Shown here piece by piece: positions 17,389 through 27,934 of a stretch of 52,964 bases of DNA. The DNA lies in assembly GCF_016595245.1 (NCBI RefSeq), contig NZ_JAENHM010000061.1, positions 14,500 through 67,463 of the forward strand, written 5' to 3'. The stretch comes from Azospirillum endophyticum. Its GTDB lineage: Bacteria; Pseudomonadota; Alphaproteobacteria; Azospirillales; Azospirillaceae. Numbering within the stretch: the stretch's first letter is position 1; each line of letters begins with the position of its first letter. Both the position numbers and the translations under genes were made by a program. The notes beneath the pieces are model-generated. The model saw nothing but the letters and a program-made list of their open reading frames with translations. It was not told where the DNA came from and did no database searches.

Positions 17389-18466
17389 CCGGCTGATCAC
17401 CGAACTGCAATCCTTCGGCGTCCGTCTGGCCGATCCGCGGGCCGGCGCCCCCAGCCGCCGCGGCGGCGCCGGTCCCAGCGACCACAAGGCGATGACGGTG
17501 GACGGCCGCACGGTGATGGTGCCGGTCCACACCGCCGGTGCCTTCTCTTCCCCCTATATCGCCGAGCCGCCGGGCGCCGACGGCGCCAGCTTGGTGCGGC
17601 GCGACGGGGTGGCGATGGGACGGGTGACCTTTCCGCGCCAGCCGCGCTTCCACGCGCTGCAGACCATGGACGGAATCCCCTATTCCAAGATCGCCGTCCT
17701 GCACGGCGCCGACGTGCTGGCGACCACGGTTCTGCAAACCTGCATCCGCTACCAGAGCCGGACCAAGACCTGCCAGTTCTGTTCCATCGGCCAGTCGCTG
17801 GCGGCAGGACGGACCATCGCCCGCAAAACGCCGGAACAGCTCGCCGAGGTGGCGCGGGCCGCCGTCCTGCTGGACGGCGTCCGCCACATGGTGATGACCA
17901 CCGGCACACCGGCCACCCCCGACCGCGGCGCCGCCATCCTGTGCGAGAGCGCCGCCGCGGTGAAGGCGGCGGTCGACCTGCCGATCCAGGGCCAGTGCGA
18001 GCCGCCCGACGACGACCGCTGGTTCGCCCGCCTGCGCGACGCCGGCATCGACACGCTCGGCATGCATCTGGAGGCGGTGACGCCGGAGGTGCGCGCCCGC
18101 ATCATGCCCGGCAAGGCCAGCGTCCCGCTGGAGCGCTACTACTCGGCCTTCGAGGCGGCGGTGCCGGTCTTCGGCCGCGGGCAGGTGTCGACCTACATCC
18201 TGGCCGGGCTGGGCGACAGCCGCGAGGCGATCCTCGCCATGGCGGAGCGGCTGATCGGGATGGGTGTCTATCCCTTCGTCGTCCCCTTCGTCCCGGTTTC
18301 CGGCACGCCGCTGGAGGACCACCCCGCCCCGCCCCCCGCCTTCATGCACGACCTGCTGTCCGCCGTCGGCGGCATGCTGAAGCGCGCCGGCATGCGGGCC
18401 TCCGACAGCAAAGCCGGCTGCGGCAAATGCGGCGCCTGTTCCGCCCTGTCGCTCTTCGAAGACTGA
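17354..18466 (+). CDS. MSMEG_0568 family radical SAM protein (NitD-like)
   Basis: This 370-residue Nit1C radical SAM enzyme has an unusual iron-sulfur motif. Cys130, Cys140 and Cys143 (C-X9-C-X2-C, in TCIRYQSRTKTCQFCSIG) replace the common C-X3-C-X2-C. A second cysteine group, Cys356, Cys359 and Cys362, ends the protein and may hold an auxiliary cluster. The barrel region contains a GTP-like MTTGTPATPDRG segment and GMHLEAVTPEVR. The reaction is unknown. In the pathway it is expected to modify the nitrile-derived or another small substrate by radical chemistry. It overlaps the nitrilase gene, indicating tight co-translation. Confidence 0.9.
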   Translation: MTTPSSSSLPASRLITELQSFGVRLADPRAGAPSRRGGAGPSDHKAMTVDGRTVMVPVHTAGAFSSPYIAEPPGADGASLVRRDGVAMGRVTFPRQPRFHALQTMDGIPYSKIAVLHGADVLATTVLQTCIRYQSRTKTCQFCSIGQSLAAGRTIARKTPEQLAEVARAAVLLDGVRHMVMTTGTPATPDRGAAILCESAAAVKAAVDLPIQGQCEPPDDDRWFARLRDAGIDTLGMHLEAVTPEVRARIMPGKASVPLERYYSAFEAAVPVFGRGQVSTYILAGLGDSREAILAMAERLIGMGVYPFVVPFVPVSGTPLEDHPAPPPAFMHDLLSAVGGMLKRAGMRASDSKAGCGKCGACSALSLFED

Positions 18467-18488
18467 CCCTTTCCCCGGAGTGTTTCTC

Positions 18489-19745
18489 ATGACCAGCGTT
18501 CCCCATGTCCCGGTCGTCATCGTCGGCGGCGGACAGGCCGGCCTGTCGGTCAGCCACAATCTGAAGAAGCAGGGCGTCGAGCATCTGGTGCTGGAGAAGA
18601 ACCGGATCGGCCATTCCTGGCGCAACGACCGCTGGGACAGCTTCTGCCTCGTCACGCCCAACTGGCAGTGCCGCCTGCCCGACTACCCCTATCGGGGGGC
18701 CGATCCCACCGGCTACATGGTGAAGGACGAGATCGTCTCCTACCTGGAGGGTTTCGCCGAGATGGTGAAGCCGCCGATCCGCGAAGGCGTCGCCGTCACC
18801 CGCCTGTCGCGCGGCACGCATGGTGGTTTCGATCTGGAGACCAGCGACGGGCCGATGACCGCCGATCAGGTGGTGGTGGCGACCGGCGGCTACGACATCC
18901 CGATCGTCCCGCCCTATGCCCATGCCCTGTCGCGCGACATCGTCCAGATGCATTCGGTCGACTACCGCAACCCGGACCAGCTGCCGCCGGGCGCCGTGCT
19001 GGTGGTCGGATCCGGCCAGTCGGGCGTGCAGATCATGGAGGATCTCTATATCGCCGGCCGGCAGGTGCATCTCTGCGTCGGCCCCGCCCCGCGCTCCCCC
19101 CGCCGCTACCGTGGCAAGGATGCGACCGAATGGCTGATGGAGATGGGCTATTACCAGCTGACGGTCGACAAGCACCCGCTGGGCGACCGCGCCAAGGAGA
19201 AGACCAACCACTATATGTCCGGCCGCGCCGGCGGTCATGAGATCGACCTGCGCCGCTTCGCCCTGCAAGGCGTGAAGCTCCATGGCAGCATGGCCGGGAT
19301 GGACGGCACGACGGTGCGCTTCGCCGACGATCTGGCGAAGAATCTCGACGATGCCGACGAGGTCTACGTTTCCATCCGCCGCGACATCGACGCCTACATC
19401 GCCAGGGCCGGCCTCGACGCGCCGGAGGAACCGCCCTTCGTCCCGGTCTGGGCGCCGGACGCCATCCCGGACGTCATCGACTGCGCCGCCGAGGGCATCT
19501 CGGCCATCGTCTGGGCCATCGGCTTCCGCCCCAACTATGGCTGGATCGAGCTGCCGGCCTTCGACGGCCGCGGCAACCCGAAGTTCCGGCGCGGCGTGTC
19601 GCCGGTGGATGGGCTTTATTTCATCGGACTGCCCTGGCTGAACACCTGGGGTTCGGGCCGCTTCCTGGGGGTGGCCGAGGATTCGGCCTATCTGGCCGAG
19701 GTGATGCGCGCCCGCATCGACGCCCGCCAGCCGGTCGCCGCCTGA
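18489..19745 (+). CDS. MSMEG_0569 family flavin-dependent oxidoreductase (NitH-like)
   Basis: This 418-residue flavoprotein has an N-terminal FAD Rossmann motif VIVGGGQAGLS (residues 10-20) and a second dinucleotide motif VVGSGQSGVQ near 171-180. The pattern is that of flavin monooxygenases (WRNDRWDSFCLVTPNW resembles the FMO/BVMO family). It probably oxygenates or oxidises a pathway intermediate with NAD(P)H. Start choice: GGAG at 18477-18480 lies 8 nt before the ATG at 18489; a GTG at 18480 would overlap that site. The gap to the preceding gene is 22 nt. Confidence 0.92.
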   Translation: MTSVPHVPVVIVGGGQAGLSVSHNLKKQGVEHLVLEKNRIGHSWRNDRWDSFCLVTPNWQCRLPDYPYRGADPTGYMVKDEIVSYLEGFAEMVKPPIREGVAVTRLSRGTHGGFDLETSDGPMTADQVVVATGGYDIPIVPPYAHALSRDIVQMHSVDYRNPDQLPPGAVLVVGSGQSGVQIMEDLYIAGRQVHLCVGPAPRSPRRYRGKDATEWLMEMGYYQLTVDKHPLGDRAKEKTNHYMSGRAGGHEIDLRRFALQGVKLHGSMAGMDGTTVRFADDLAKNLDDADEVYVSIRRDIDAYIARAGLDAPEEPPFVPVWAPDAIPDVIDCAAEGISAIVWAIGFRPNYGWIELPAFDGRGNPKFRRGVSPVDGLYFIGLPWLNTWGSGRFLGVAEDSAYLAEVMRARIDARQPVAA

Positions 19746-19778
19746 CCCCCGTTCCGCCCTCGCAGGGAGCCTGTCCCC

Positions 19779-20378
19779 ATGGCAGAAACGACGACACATG
19801 ACAGCCCGCTGTTTTCCGTCATCGCGAACCCGCTCCCGGAACGGCCCTTCGTTCCCGGTCTCCACCGCATCAAGCATGCGACCGAAGGCTGGGAACTGCG
19901 GCAGGCGGCGGCCCTGCGCCGGCAGGTCTTCTGCGTCGAGCAGGGCCTGTTCGACGGCGACGACCGCGACGCCATCGACGACCGGGCGCTGACCATCGTC
20001 GCCCTGTCCGAGCTTTGCGGCATGCCGGACCGGGTGGTCGGCACCGTCCGCATCCACCAACCGGAACCGGGCCCGGCCCCCGGCGAATGGATCGGCTCCC
20101 GGCTGGCGGTGGCGGCGGACCACCGGCGGGCGGGGTCGCTGGGGGCGTCGCTGATCCGCATGGCGGTCTGCACGGCGACGGCGCGCGGCTGCACCCGCTT
20201 CCACGCCCTGGTGCAGAGCCGGAACGCCCTGCTGTTCCGCCGGCTGCGCTGGCGCACGCTGGCGGAGATGGACCTGCACGGCCGGCCGCACCACCATATG
20301 GAGGCCGATCTCGCCCATTACCCGCCGATCCATGACGGCGCGGCCGGCTTCCTGACGCTGGCGCGGCGGGCGGCATGA
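19779..20378 (+). CDS. MSMEG_0567/Sll0786 family GNAT acyltransferase (NitE-like)
   Basis: This 199-residue GNAT-fold protein belongs to the Nit1C family. The coenzyme A pyrophosphate-binding region corresponds to SRLAVAADHRRAGSLGASLIRMAV (about residues 107-130). The N-terminal ALRRQVFCVEQGLF motif recalls acyl-homoserine lactone synthase-like GNATs. It should transfer an acyl group from CoA to an amine of the unknown pathway compound. AGGGAG precedes the ATG. Its stop overlaps the next start by 4 bp (ATGA). Confidence 0.9.
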   Translation: MAETTTHDSPLFSVIANPLPERPFVPGLHRIKHATEGWELRQAAALRRQVFCVEQGLFDGDDRDAIDDRALTIVALSELCGMPDRVVGTVRIHQPEPGPAPGEWIGSRLAVAADHRRAGSLGASLIRMAVCTATARGCTRFHALVQSRNALLFRRLRWRTLAEMDLHGRPHHHMEADLAHYPPIHDGAAGFLTLARRAA

Positions 20379-21397
20379 GCGCCGCCGTTCCCTCCTTGTC
20401 GGAACTGGCCCTGTCGGAGCTGGCCGACCGGCTGCGCGCCAGCCCCGGCTTCGCCCACAAGGCCGACATCGCCGCGGTGGTCGGCGCGCTCGGCGTCGGC
20501 GGAGTGGTAGCAGGGGCCGGAGCGGTGCCGGTCGGCGACGACTGCGCCGCTCTTCCCGATGGCGACGGCCATCTGCTGGTCGCGGCCGAGGGCTTCGTCA
20601 ACGGCTTCGTCGCGGCGGAGCCCTGGTTCGCCGGCTGGTGCGGCGTGATGGTCAATGTCAGCGACATCGCGGCGATGGGCGGCCGGCCGCTCGCCATCGT
20701 CGATGCGCTGTGGAGCTGCGGCGAGGCGCAGGCCCGGCCGATCCTCGACGGGCTGCGCGCCGCCTCGGCCGCCTATGGCGTGCCCGTCGTCGGCGGCCAC
20801 ACCAACAGCCGCAGCGACCGGCCGCAGCTGGCGGTGTCGATCGTCGGGCGGGCCGGGCCGCTGCTGACCAGCTTCGCCGCCCAGCCGGGCGACCAACTAA
20901 TGATGACGGTGGATCTGCGCGGCCGCTATCACGAACCCAACCCCTTCTTCGATGCCGCCACCGCCGCCCCGCCGGAGCGGCTGCGCGGCGACCTCGCCCT
21001 GCTGCCGGGGCTGGCGGAGGACGGGCTGTGCCGTGCCGCCAAGGACATCAGCATGGCGGGGACCGTCGGCACGGCGTTGATGCTGCTGGAATGCTCCGGC
21101 GTCGGCGCCGTCATCGATGTCGGCGCCGTGCCGAAGCCCGAGGACGTGCCGCTCGACCGCTGGCTGCTGTCCTTCCCCAGCTTCGGCTTCCTGCTGAGCG
21201 TGGCGCCGGAGCATGAGGCAGCGGTCGCCGCCCGCTTTCACGCCCGCGGCTTGGCCTGCACGACCATCGGCGAGGTGCTGGAAGGACGGCGGGTCACGCT
21301 GACTGACGGCACGGACGCGGTGCCGCTGTGGGATTTCGCCGATCGGCCGCTGATCGGCTGCGGCACGGCCGGCCTGCCGGCGAAGGCGCGGTCATGA
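20375..21397 (+). CDS. Sll0787 family AIR synthase-related protein (NitF-like)
   Basis: This 340-residue protein has the PurM/ThiL/SelD/HypE ATP-binding fold. Visible motifs are VGDDCAAL near residue 50, NVSDIAAMGGRPLAI near 91-105 and VGGHT near 134. The family phosphorylates or dehydrates small substrates with ATP. The specific reaction of the Nit1C member is not known. It is coupled by ATGA overlaps to the acyltransferase gene before it and the glycosyltransferase gene after it, so the three proteins are likely made in step. Confidence 0.9.
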   Translation: MSAAVPSLSELALSELADRLRASPGFAHKADIAAVVGALGVGGVVAGAGAVPVGDDCAALPDGDGHLLVAAEGFVNGFVAAEPWFAGWCGVMVNVSDIAAMGGRPLAIVDALWSCGEAQARPILDGLRAASAAYGVPVVGGHTNSRSDRPQLAVSIVGRAGPLLTSFAAQPGDQLMMTVDLRGRYHEPNPFFDAATAAPPERLRGDLALLPGLAEDGLCRAAKDISMAGTVGTALMLLECSGVGAVIDVGAVPKPEDVPLDRWLLSFPSFGFLLSVAPEHEAAVAARFHARGLACTTIGEVLEGRRVTLTDGTDAVPLWDFADRPLIGCGTAGLPAKARS

Positions 21398-22572
21398 CGC
21401 TGTCCGTCGCCATCCTCGCCCATTCCACCAACCCGCGCGGCGGCGTCGTCCATGCGCTGGAACTGGCAGACGCGCTGACCGCGCTCGGCCACCATGCCGT
21501 GGTGCATGCGCCCGACCCGGCGGGACGCGGCTTCTTCCGGACGACCCGCTGCGCAACGGTCGGCGTGCCGGCCCGCCCGGTCCCGCGCGACGCCGGGCTG
21601 CGGGCGCTGGTCGAGGCGCGGATCGCCGACTATGTCGCCTTCTTCGCCCAGCCCGGCGCGGCGCGGTTCGACCTCTACCACGCCCAGGACGGCATCAGCG
21701 GCAACGCGCTCGCCGACCTGCACGACCGGGGGCGGATTTCCGGCTATCTCTACACCGTCCACCACATCGACGGCTTCGGCGACCCGGTGGTCGACGCCCT
21801 GCAATTGCGGGCGATCCGCTCCGCCGACCGGGTGCTGTGCGTCAGCCGGCTGTGGCGGGACGCCCTGGTACAGGACCACGGCATCGACGCGGCCATCGTC
21901 GGCAACGGCGTCGACCGCAGCCGCTTCACCCCGGTTTCCGCAGCGGAGGACGTGAAATGGCGCAGCCGTCTCGGCCTGACCGGTGGCCCGGTCTTCCTGT
22001 CGGTCGGCGGGGTCGAGGCGCGCAAGAACAGCGTCAGGATCCTCGATGCCTTCCGCGAGGTCCGGCACGACCGCCCCGACGCGCAGCTGGTTGTCGCCGG
22101 CGGCGCCTCGCTGCTCGACCACAGCCCGGAATTGCTGGCGTTCGAAGCGCGCATCGCCGCCGACGCCCTTCCCACCGGTCCCGGCGGAGCCATCATCCGC
22201 ACCGGACCGTTTCCCGACGCGGCGATGCCGGCGCTCTACCGGCTGGCCGACGCGCTGGTCTTCCCCTCCCTGCGCGAGGGATTCGGGCTGGCGGTGCTGG
22301 AGGCGATGGCCTGCGGCACCCCGACCATCGTGCCGGCCATCGCCCCCTTCACCGAACATCTCGAACCCGGCGACGCCCTATGGGTCGATCCGCTCGACGG
22401 CGGCGACATCGCACGGGCGATGCTGGCCGTGCTGGAGCCGCGCCGGGCGCAGGCCCTGCGCGCCGCCGGCTTGGCAAGGGCGGCCGGCTTCGGCTGGGAA
22501 GCCTGCGCCGCACGCCATGTCGCCGAATACACCCGTTTCCCGACCCTGCGGAGGAGCCTGTCCCATGCCTGA
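21394..22572 (+). CDS. MSMEG_0565 family glycosyltransferase (GT4)
   Basis: This 392-residue GT-B glycosyltransferase has an N-terminal acceptor domain starting LSVAILAHSTNPRGGVVHALEL. Its C-terminal nucleotide-sugar domain carries the E-X7-E motif in REGFGLAVLEAMACGTPTI, diagnostic of retaining GT4 enzymes. Its presence implies that the Nit1C pathway attaches a sugar to something, perhaps a small secreted molecule (inference). The start overlaps the preceding gene by ATGA and the end overlaps the next gene by 8 bp. Confidence 0.92.
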   Translation: MTLSVAILAHSTNPRGGVVHALELADALTALGHHAVVHAPDPAGRGFFRTTRCATVGVPARPVPRDAGLRALVEARIADYVAFFAQPGAARFDLYHAQDGISGNALADLHDRGRISGYLYTVHHIDGFGDPVVDALQLRAIRSADRVLCVSRLWRDALVQDHGIDAAIVGNGVDRSRFTPVSAAEDVKWRSRLGLTGGPVFLSVGGVEARKNSVRILDAFREVRHDRPDAQLVVAGGASLLDHSPELLAFEARIAADALPTGPGGAIIRTGPFPDAAMPALYRLADALVFPSLREGFGLAVLEAMACGTPTIVPAIAPFTEHLEPGDALWVDPLDGGDIARAMLAVLEPRRAQALRAAGLARAAGFGWEACAARHVAEYTRFPTLRRSLSHA

Positions 22573-22849
22573 AATGATCTTCCGCGTGCGCTGGCCCGAC
22601 GGCAGCCTGTCCGACTGCTATTCGCCCTCCCTGGTGATCCGCGACCATCTGGAAGAAGGGAAAACCTACGGCCTCGCCGATTTCGTCCGCATCAGCCGCA
22701 CCGCCCTGACCATCGCCAGCGACCGCGTGGCGGCCAAGTTCGGCTTCCCCTGTTCGCGGGCCGCCCGCCAGATCGCCGCCATCGACGTCGCGGCCGCCCG
22801 CTTCGCCGGCGATCCGGCGGCGACGGTCACCGTCGTCGCCCTCACCTGA
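22565..22849 (+). CDS. MSMEG_0570 family nitrogen starvation response protein
   Basis: This 94-residue protein belongs to the small Nit1C family defined by MSMEG_0570. The conserved features are the opening MIFRVRWPDG...DCYSPSLVI, the YGLADFV segment and a SDRVAAKFGFPCSRA stretch. No catalytic motif is evident, and it might be a structural or regulatory partner. It overlaps the glycosyltransferase gene by 8 bp and precedes the LnmK-like gene by 19 nt. Confidence 0.9.
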   Translation: MPEMIFRVRWPDGSLSDCYSPSLVIRDHLEEGKTYGLADFVRISRTALTIASDRVAAKFGFPCSRAARQIAAIDVAAARFAGDPAATVTVVALT

Positions 22850-22868
22850 CCGCAAGGGGAGCCCCGCC

Positions 22869-23753
22869 ATGGCCGTCGCCCTCACCCGCCCCATGCCATC
22901 CGGCCCGTCGGCGGACATCGTCCGGCCGGTCACGGTCGGCATGCCGCAGCTCGCCCTGCACGGGCTGTCGGAAATCTGGCTGCTGAAGGACTGCGGCCAC
23001 CGGCACTGGCTGATGCTGGCGGAGCTGTTCGGGCAGCCCCTGCCCGACTTCCGCGACGGCGAGGGCGCGACGCTCTACGCCACCTTCACCGGCCTCTCCC
23101 TGACCGGCGCCTGTCTCGACCGGGTGGCGGAACATGACCGGCTCGACATCGCCGGCCGGATCGTCCGGATCTCGCGGACCCAGTATCTGAGCACCCAGAC
23201 CGTCCATGCCAACGGCGCCCCCGTCGGCACCGTCACGCTGCAATCGATCTTCCTGAAACGGGCCGTGGCGGGGGACAATCACAGCGTTCTGCGCGCCGTC
23301 CCGCAGCCGGCGCCGCTCTTCGCTCCCGCTCCCACCGAGGGGCTGCCCTTCGCCTCGCTGTGCCAGGGCTTCCGCCGGGACAATTGGGAGACTCATCGCG
23401 GTTTCCGCCGCGACCTGCGCCGCCCCGATGGCGAAACTGTCGTCGACCCCTGCCCGGCCGCCGACTTCAACGGTGCCGGCTTCCTCTATTTCGCCAGCTT
23501 TCCGGCGATCCTGGACCGGGCCGACTGGGCACTGGAACGATCGGCGGGGCCGGACTGGATCACCTCCGAGCGCGAGATCTTCTATTACGGCAACGTCAAC
23601 CCCGGCGACCGGCTGATCGTCCGCCGCTGCGGCGCCCGCGACGGGGCGGACCGGCGCATGCGCTGGGTCGACATCCTGCGGGAAAGCGACGGGAAGCGCA
23701 TCGCCGACGCCTTCTGGACGAAGGCGAAAGGCGCCGGACGATCCGCGGCATGA
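22869..23753 (+). CDS. LnmK/Pnap_2097 family double hot-dog biosynthetic protein
   Basis: This 294-residue protein resembles the Pnap_2097 family, whose N-terminal half is related to LnmK, a bifunctional acyltransferase/decarboxylase of leinamycin biosynthesis. Two hot-dog-like halves can be seen: one starts near VGMPQLALHGLSEIWLLKDCGHRHW, the other near GFLYFASFPAILDRADW...FYYGNVNPGDRL. The second contains the thioesterase-like ordering of such folds. It is the last gene of the operon, with AGGGGAG before its ATG. If it acts on acyl-CoA or acyl-carrier substrates, it would supply or edit an acyl group for the GNAT (inference). Confidence 0.82.
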   Translation: MAVALTRPMPSGPSADIVRPVTVGMPQLALHGLSEIWLLKDCGHRHWLMLAELFGQPLPDFRDGEGATLYATFTGLSLTGACLDRVAEHDRLDIAGRIVRISRTQYLSTQTVHANGAPVGTVTLQSIFLKRAVAGDNHSVLRAVPQPAPLFAPAPTEGLPFASLCQGFRRDNWETHRGFRRDLRRPDGETVVDPCPAADFNGAGFLYFASFPAILDRADWALERSAGPDWITSEREIFYYGNVNPGDRLIVRRCGARDGADRRMRWVDILRESDGKRIADAFWTKAKGAGRSAA

Positions 23754-23787
23754 TCCGGCCGGATGCCGCCCCTGCGGAACGGAACGA

Positions 23788-24930
23788 TCAGGAGGTTTTC
23801 CGGATGGCGATGCAGTCCGTCTTCGCCTTCTTCAGGCTCCGGCAGGCGGACCGCGCCGCCGCCGCGTCGAACCCGACGAGCTGGGCCTTGTACTGCGCAC
23901 CCGACCGCTGGACCGCCGGCTTCGCCGTGCCGGCCAGGCTGCCCAGGCTTTTCCGGGCGGTCTCGGCATCCCGGCGGGCCGCCTGCTGGCTGCCGTAGAC
24001 TCCGGTCTGGATCGCCCAGCCGCCCGTCCCGGCGGCCGCCGCAAGCCGGGCCTTCGGCTTGGCGTCGGACACCAGCGTCTCCTCCGGCTTCGCCGGGGCC
24101 TGGTTGCGGAAGCCGGCGTCCATGAGTTCGACGATGCGCCGGTCCCGCTTCCTGGCGCTTTCGCCGCCCAGCACCACCGCGATCAGCCGGCGCCCGTCGC
24201 GGGCGGCCGAAGCGGCCAGATTGAAGCCGGAGGCGGCGATGTAGCCGGTCTTGATCCCGTCCATTCCGTCATACTGGTCGAGCAGGCGGTTGTGGCCGTA
24301 TACGGTCTGATTCTGCCAGTCGAAGCTGCGGCGGCTGAAATACGGATAGTAGCGCGCGTGGCTGCGGATGAGTTCCCGGGACAGCAGCGCCATGTCGCGC
24401 GCCGTGGTCCGCTGCTCGCGGTCCGGCAGGCCGGACGCGTTGCGGAAAACGGTATGCTTCATCCCGATCTCGCGCGCCCGCCGGGTCATCGCCTGCGCGA
24501 AGGCGTCCTCGCTTCCGCCGATCGCCTCACCGAGGACCACGGCGACGTCATTGGCCGACTTGGTGCTGAGCGCCAGGATCGCGTCCTCGACGCGGATGCT
24601 GTCCCCCGGCACGACGCCGAGCCGGGAGGGCGCCATCGTCGTGGCGTAATAGGAGACCGGGAGCGGCTGGTCGAGCCGGAGCTGGCCGCGGTCGAGCGCC
24701 TCGAAGGTCAGGAGCAGCGTCATCATCTTGGTCAGCGACGCCGGATAGGTCGAGACGTCGGCATTGCGGGCACTCAACACGGCGCCGCTGGACGCATCCA
24801 TCAGGAATTCCGCGACGACCGGCCGCGGCGCCGCCGACTTGCGCCCCGCCTTGGCCGCAGCCGGCACCGACAGGGAAGACAGCGCCACCACGGCGACGAT
24901 GGCGGCTGCAAGGCGTGCTCGGGCGAACAT
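23788..24930 (-). CDS. D-alanyl-D-alanine carboxypeptidase with C-terminal SPOR domain
   Basis: This 380-residue periplasmic class C/type-5 penicillin-binding protein trims peptidoglycan stem peptides. All three active-site motifs are present: Ser65-X-X-Lys68 (SLTK), SAN at 125-127 and KTG at 227-229. A signal peptide (FARARLAAAIVAVVALSSL, cut near AAAKA) supports the ATG at 24930 over an upstream in-frame ATG. The last 80 residues form a SPOR domain (WAIQTGVYGSQQAARRD), which binds denuded septal glycan and suggests action at the division site. It is convergent with the Nit1C operon. Confidence 0.92.
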   Translation of the reverse strand: MFARARLAAAIVAVVALSSLSVPAAAKAGRKSAAPRPVVAEFLMDASSGAVLSARNADVSTYPASLTKMMTLLLTFEALDRGQLRLDQPLPVSYYATTMAPSRLGVVPGDSIRVEDAILALSTKSANDVAVVLGEAIGGSEDAFAQAMTRRAREIGMKHTVFRNASGLPDREQRTTARDMALLSRELIRSHARYYPYFSRRSFDWQNQTVYGHNRLLDQYDGMDGIKTGYIAASGFNLAASAARDGRRLIAVVLGGESARKRDRRIVELMDAGFRNQAPAKPEETLVSDAKPKARLAAAAGTGGWAIQTGVYGSQQAARRDAETARKSLGSLAGTAKPAVQRSGAQYKAQLVGFDAAAARSACRSLKKAKTDCIAIRKTS

Positions 24931-25083
24931 TGGCGGGATGACCGGTTCAGCGGTTGGGGGCAGGATCACCGGTAGTCCAACCAGCCTTAAAGGACTGTTA
25001 AGCACCCCATCCTTCTCACAGGACGGAGAGCCATGTCCGATAGCGGCCCTCCACCGGATGACGACGGCACCCGCATGCCGCCG

Positions 25084-25506
25084 TCAATGATGCTCGTGCA
25101 GGCAATGGGCATGGTCGGCCAGCACCTCGATCACATGGCAGCTGCGCACCTCCCCTTGTTCGCACTGGTCCACCATCTGCCGGACCTCCGCCCGGAGCGC
25201 CTGCAGCCGCCGGATCTTCGACTCGATGTCGGCCAGATGGGCACGGGCGAGGGCATCGGCCGCCTCGCAGGGCTGTCCCGGATCGTCGGCCAGTGTCAGC
25301 AGCTGGCGGATGGCGTCGACCTCGAAACCCAGTTCGCGGGCATGGCGGATGAAGCGCAGCCGGCGCACCGCGGCGGCGTCATAGGTCCGGCGGTTGCTGT
25401 CGGTCCGTGACGGGGGGCGCAGCAACCCGATGCTCTCGTAGTAGCGGATGGTCGGAATCTTCACCCCGGCCTGCGTCGAAAGGGCGCCGATCGTCAGAGT
25501 GCTCAT
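25084..25506 (-). CDS. MerR family Zn/Cd/Pb-responsive regulator
   Basis: This 140-residue MerR-type activator has its winged helix at residues 4-40 (IGALSTQAGVKIPTIRYYESIGLL) and a long dimerisation helix. The metal loop contains Cys80, Cys115 and Cys123, and the tail HAHCLHEHH is metal-binding in character. The cysteine spacing resembles ZntR/CadR/PbrR, not the mercury or copper members. It is divergent from the P-type ATPase gene and surely controls the promoter at 25522-25552. The ATG at 25506 is chosen because it begins the canonical MerR sequence. Confidence 0.92.
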   Translation of the reverse strand: MSTLTIGALSTQAGVKIPTIRYYESIGLLRPPSRTDSNRRTYDAAAVRRLRFIRHARELGFEVDAIRQLLTLADDPGQPCEAADALARAHLADIESKIRRLQALRAEVRQMVDQCEQGEVRSCHVIEVLADHAHCLHEHH

Positions 25507-25521
25507 GATGAATTTTCCCCC

Positions 25522-25552
25522 TTGATCCTCCAGTCGCTGGAGAATGTACGGT
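25522..25552 (+). promoter_or_regulatory. MerR-type promoter/operator of the heavy-metal ATPase gene
   Basis: The -35 TTGATC (25522-25527) and -10 TACGGT (25547-25552) are separated by 19 bp, the overlong spacer typical of MerR-controlled promoters. The spacer contains a perfect dyad, CTCCAG-TCG-CTGGAG (25528-25542). The regulator twists this spacer to activate transcription when metal is bound. Confidence 0.9.
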
Positions 25553-25582
25553 CGCGGCAGGACATCGACAAGGGAGCCCGCC

Positions 25583-27862
<2,280 letters not shown>

Positions 27863-27934
27863 GGCTTTCGAGTGCGCCGGAACCCAACCGGAGAAGCGAT
27901 CCGGCTTGCCCCCATGGTCAAGCGTTGCCGGGGA

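Noticed and set aside
25544..25582. Earlier ATG for the heavy-metal ATPase
   Set aside because: It overlaps the -10 region of the MerR-type promoter, so the transcript would not include a usable start.
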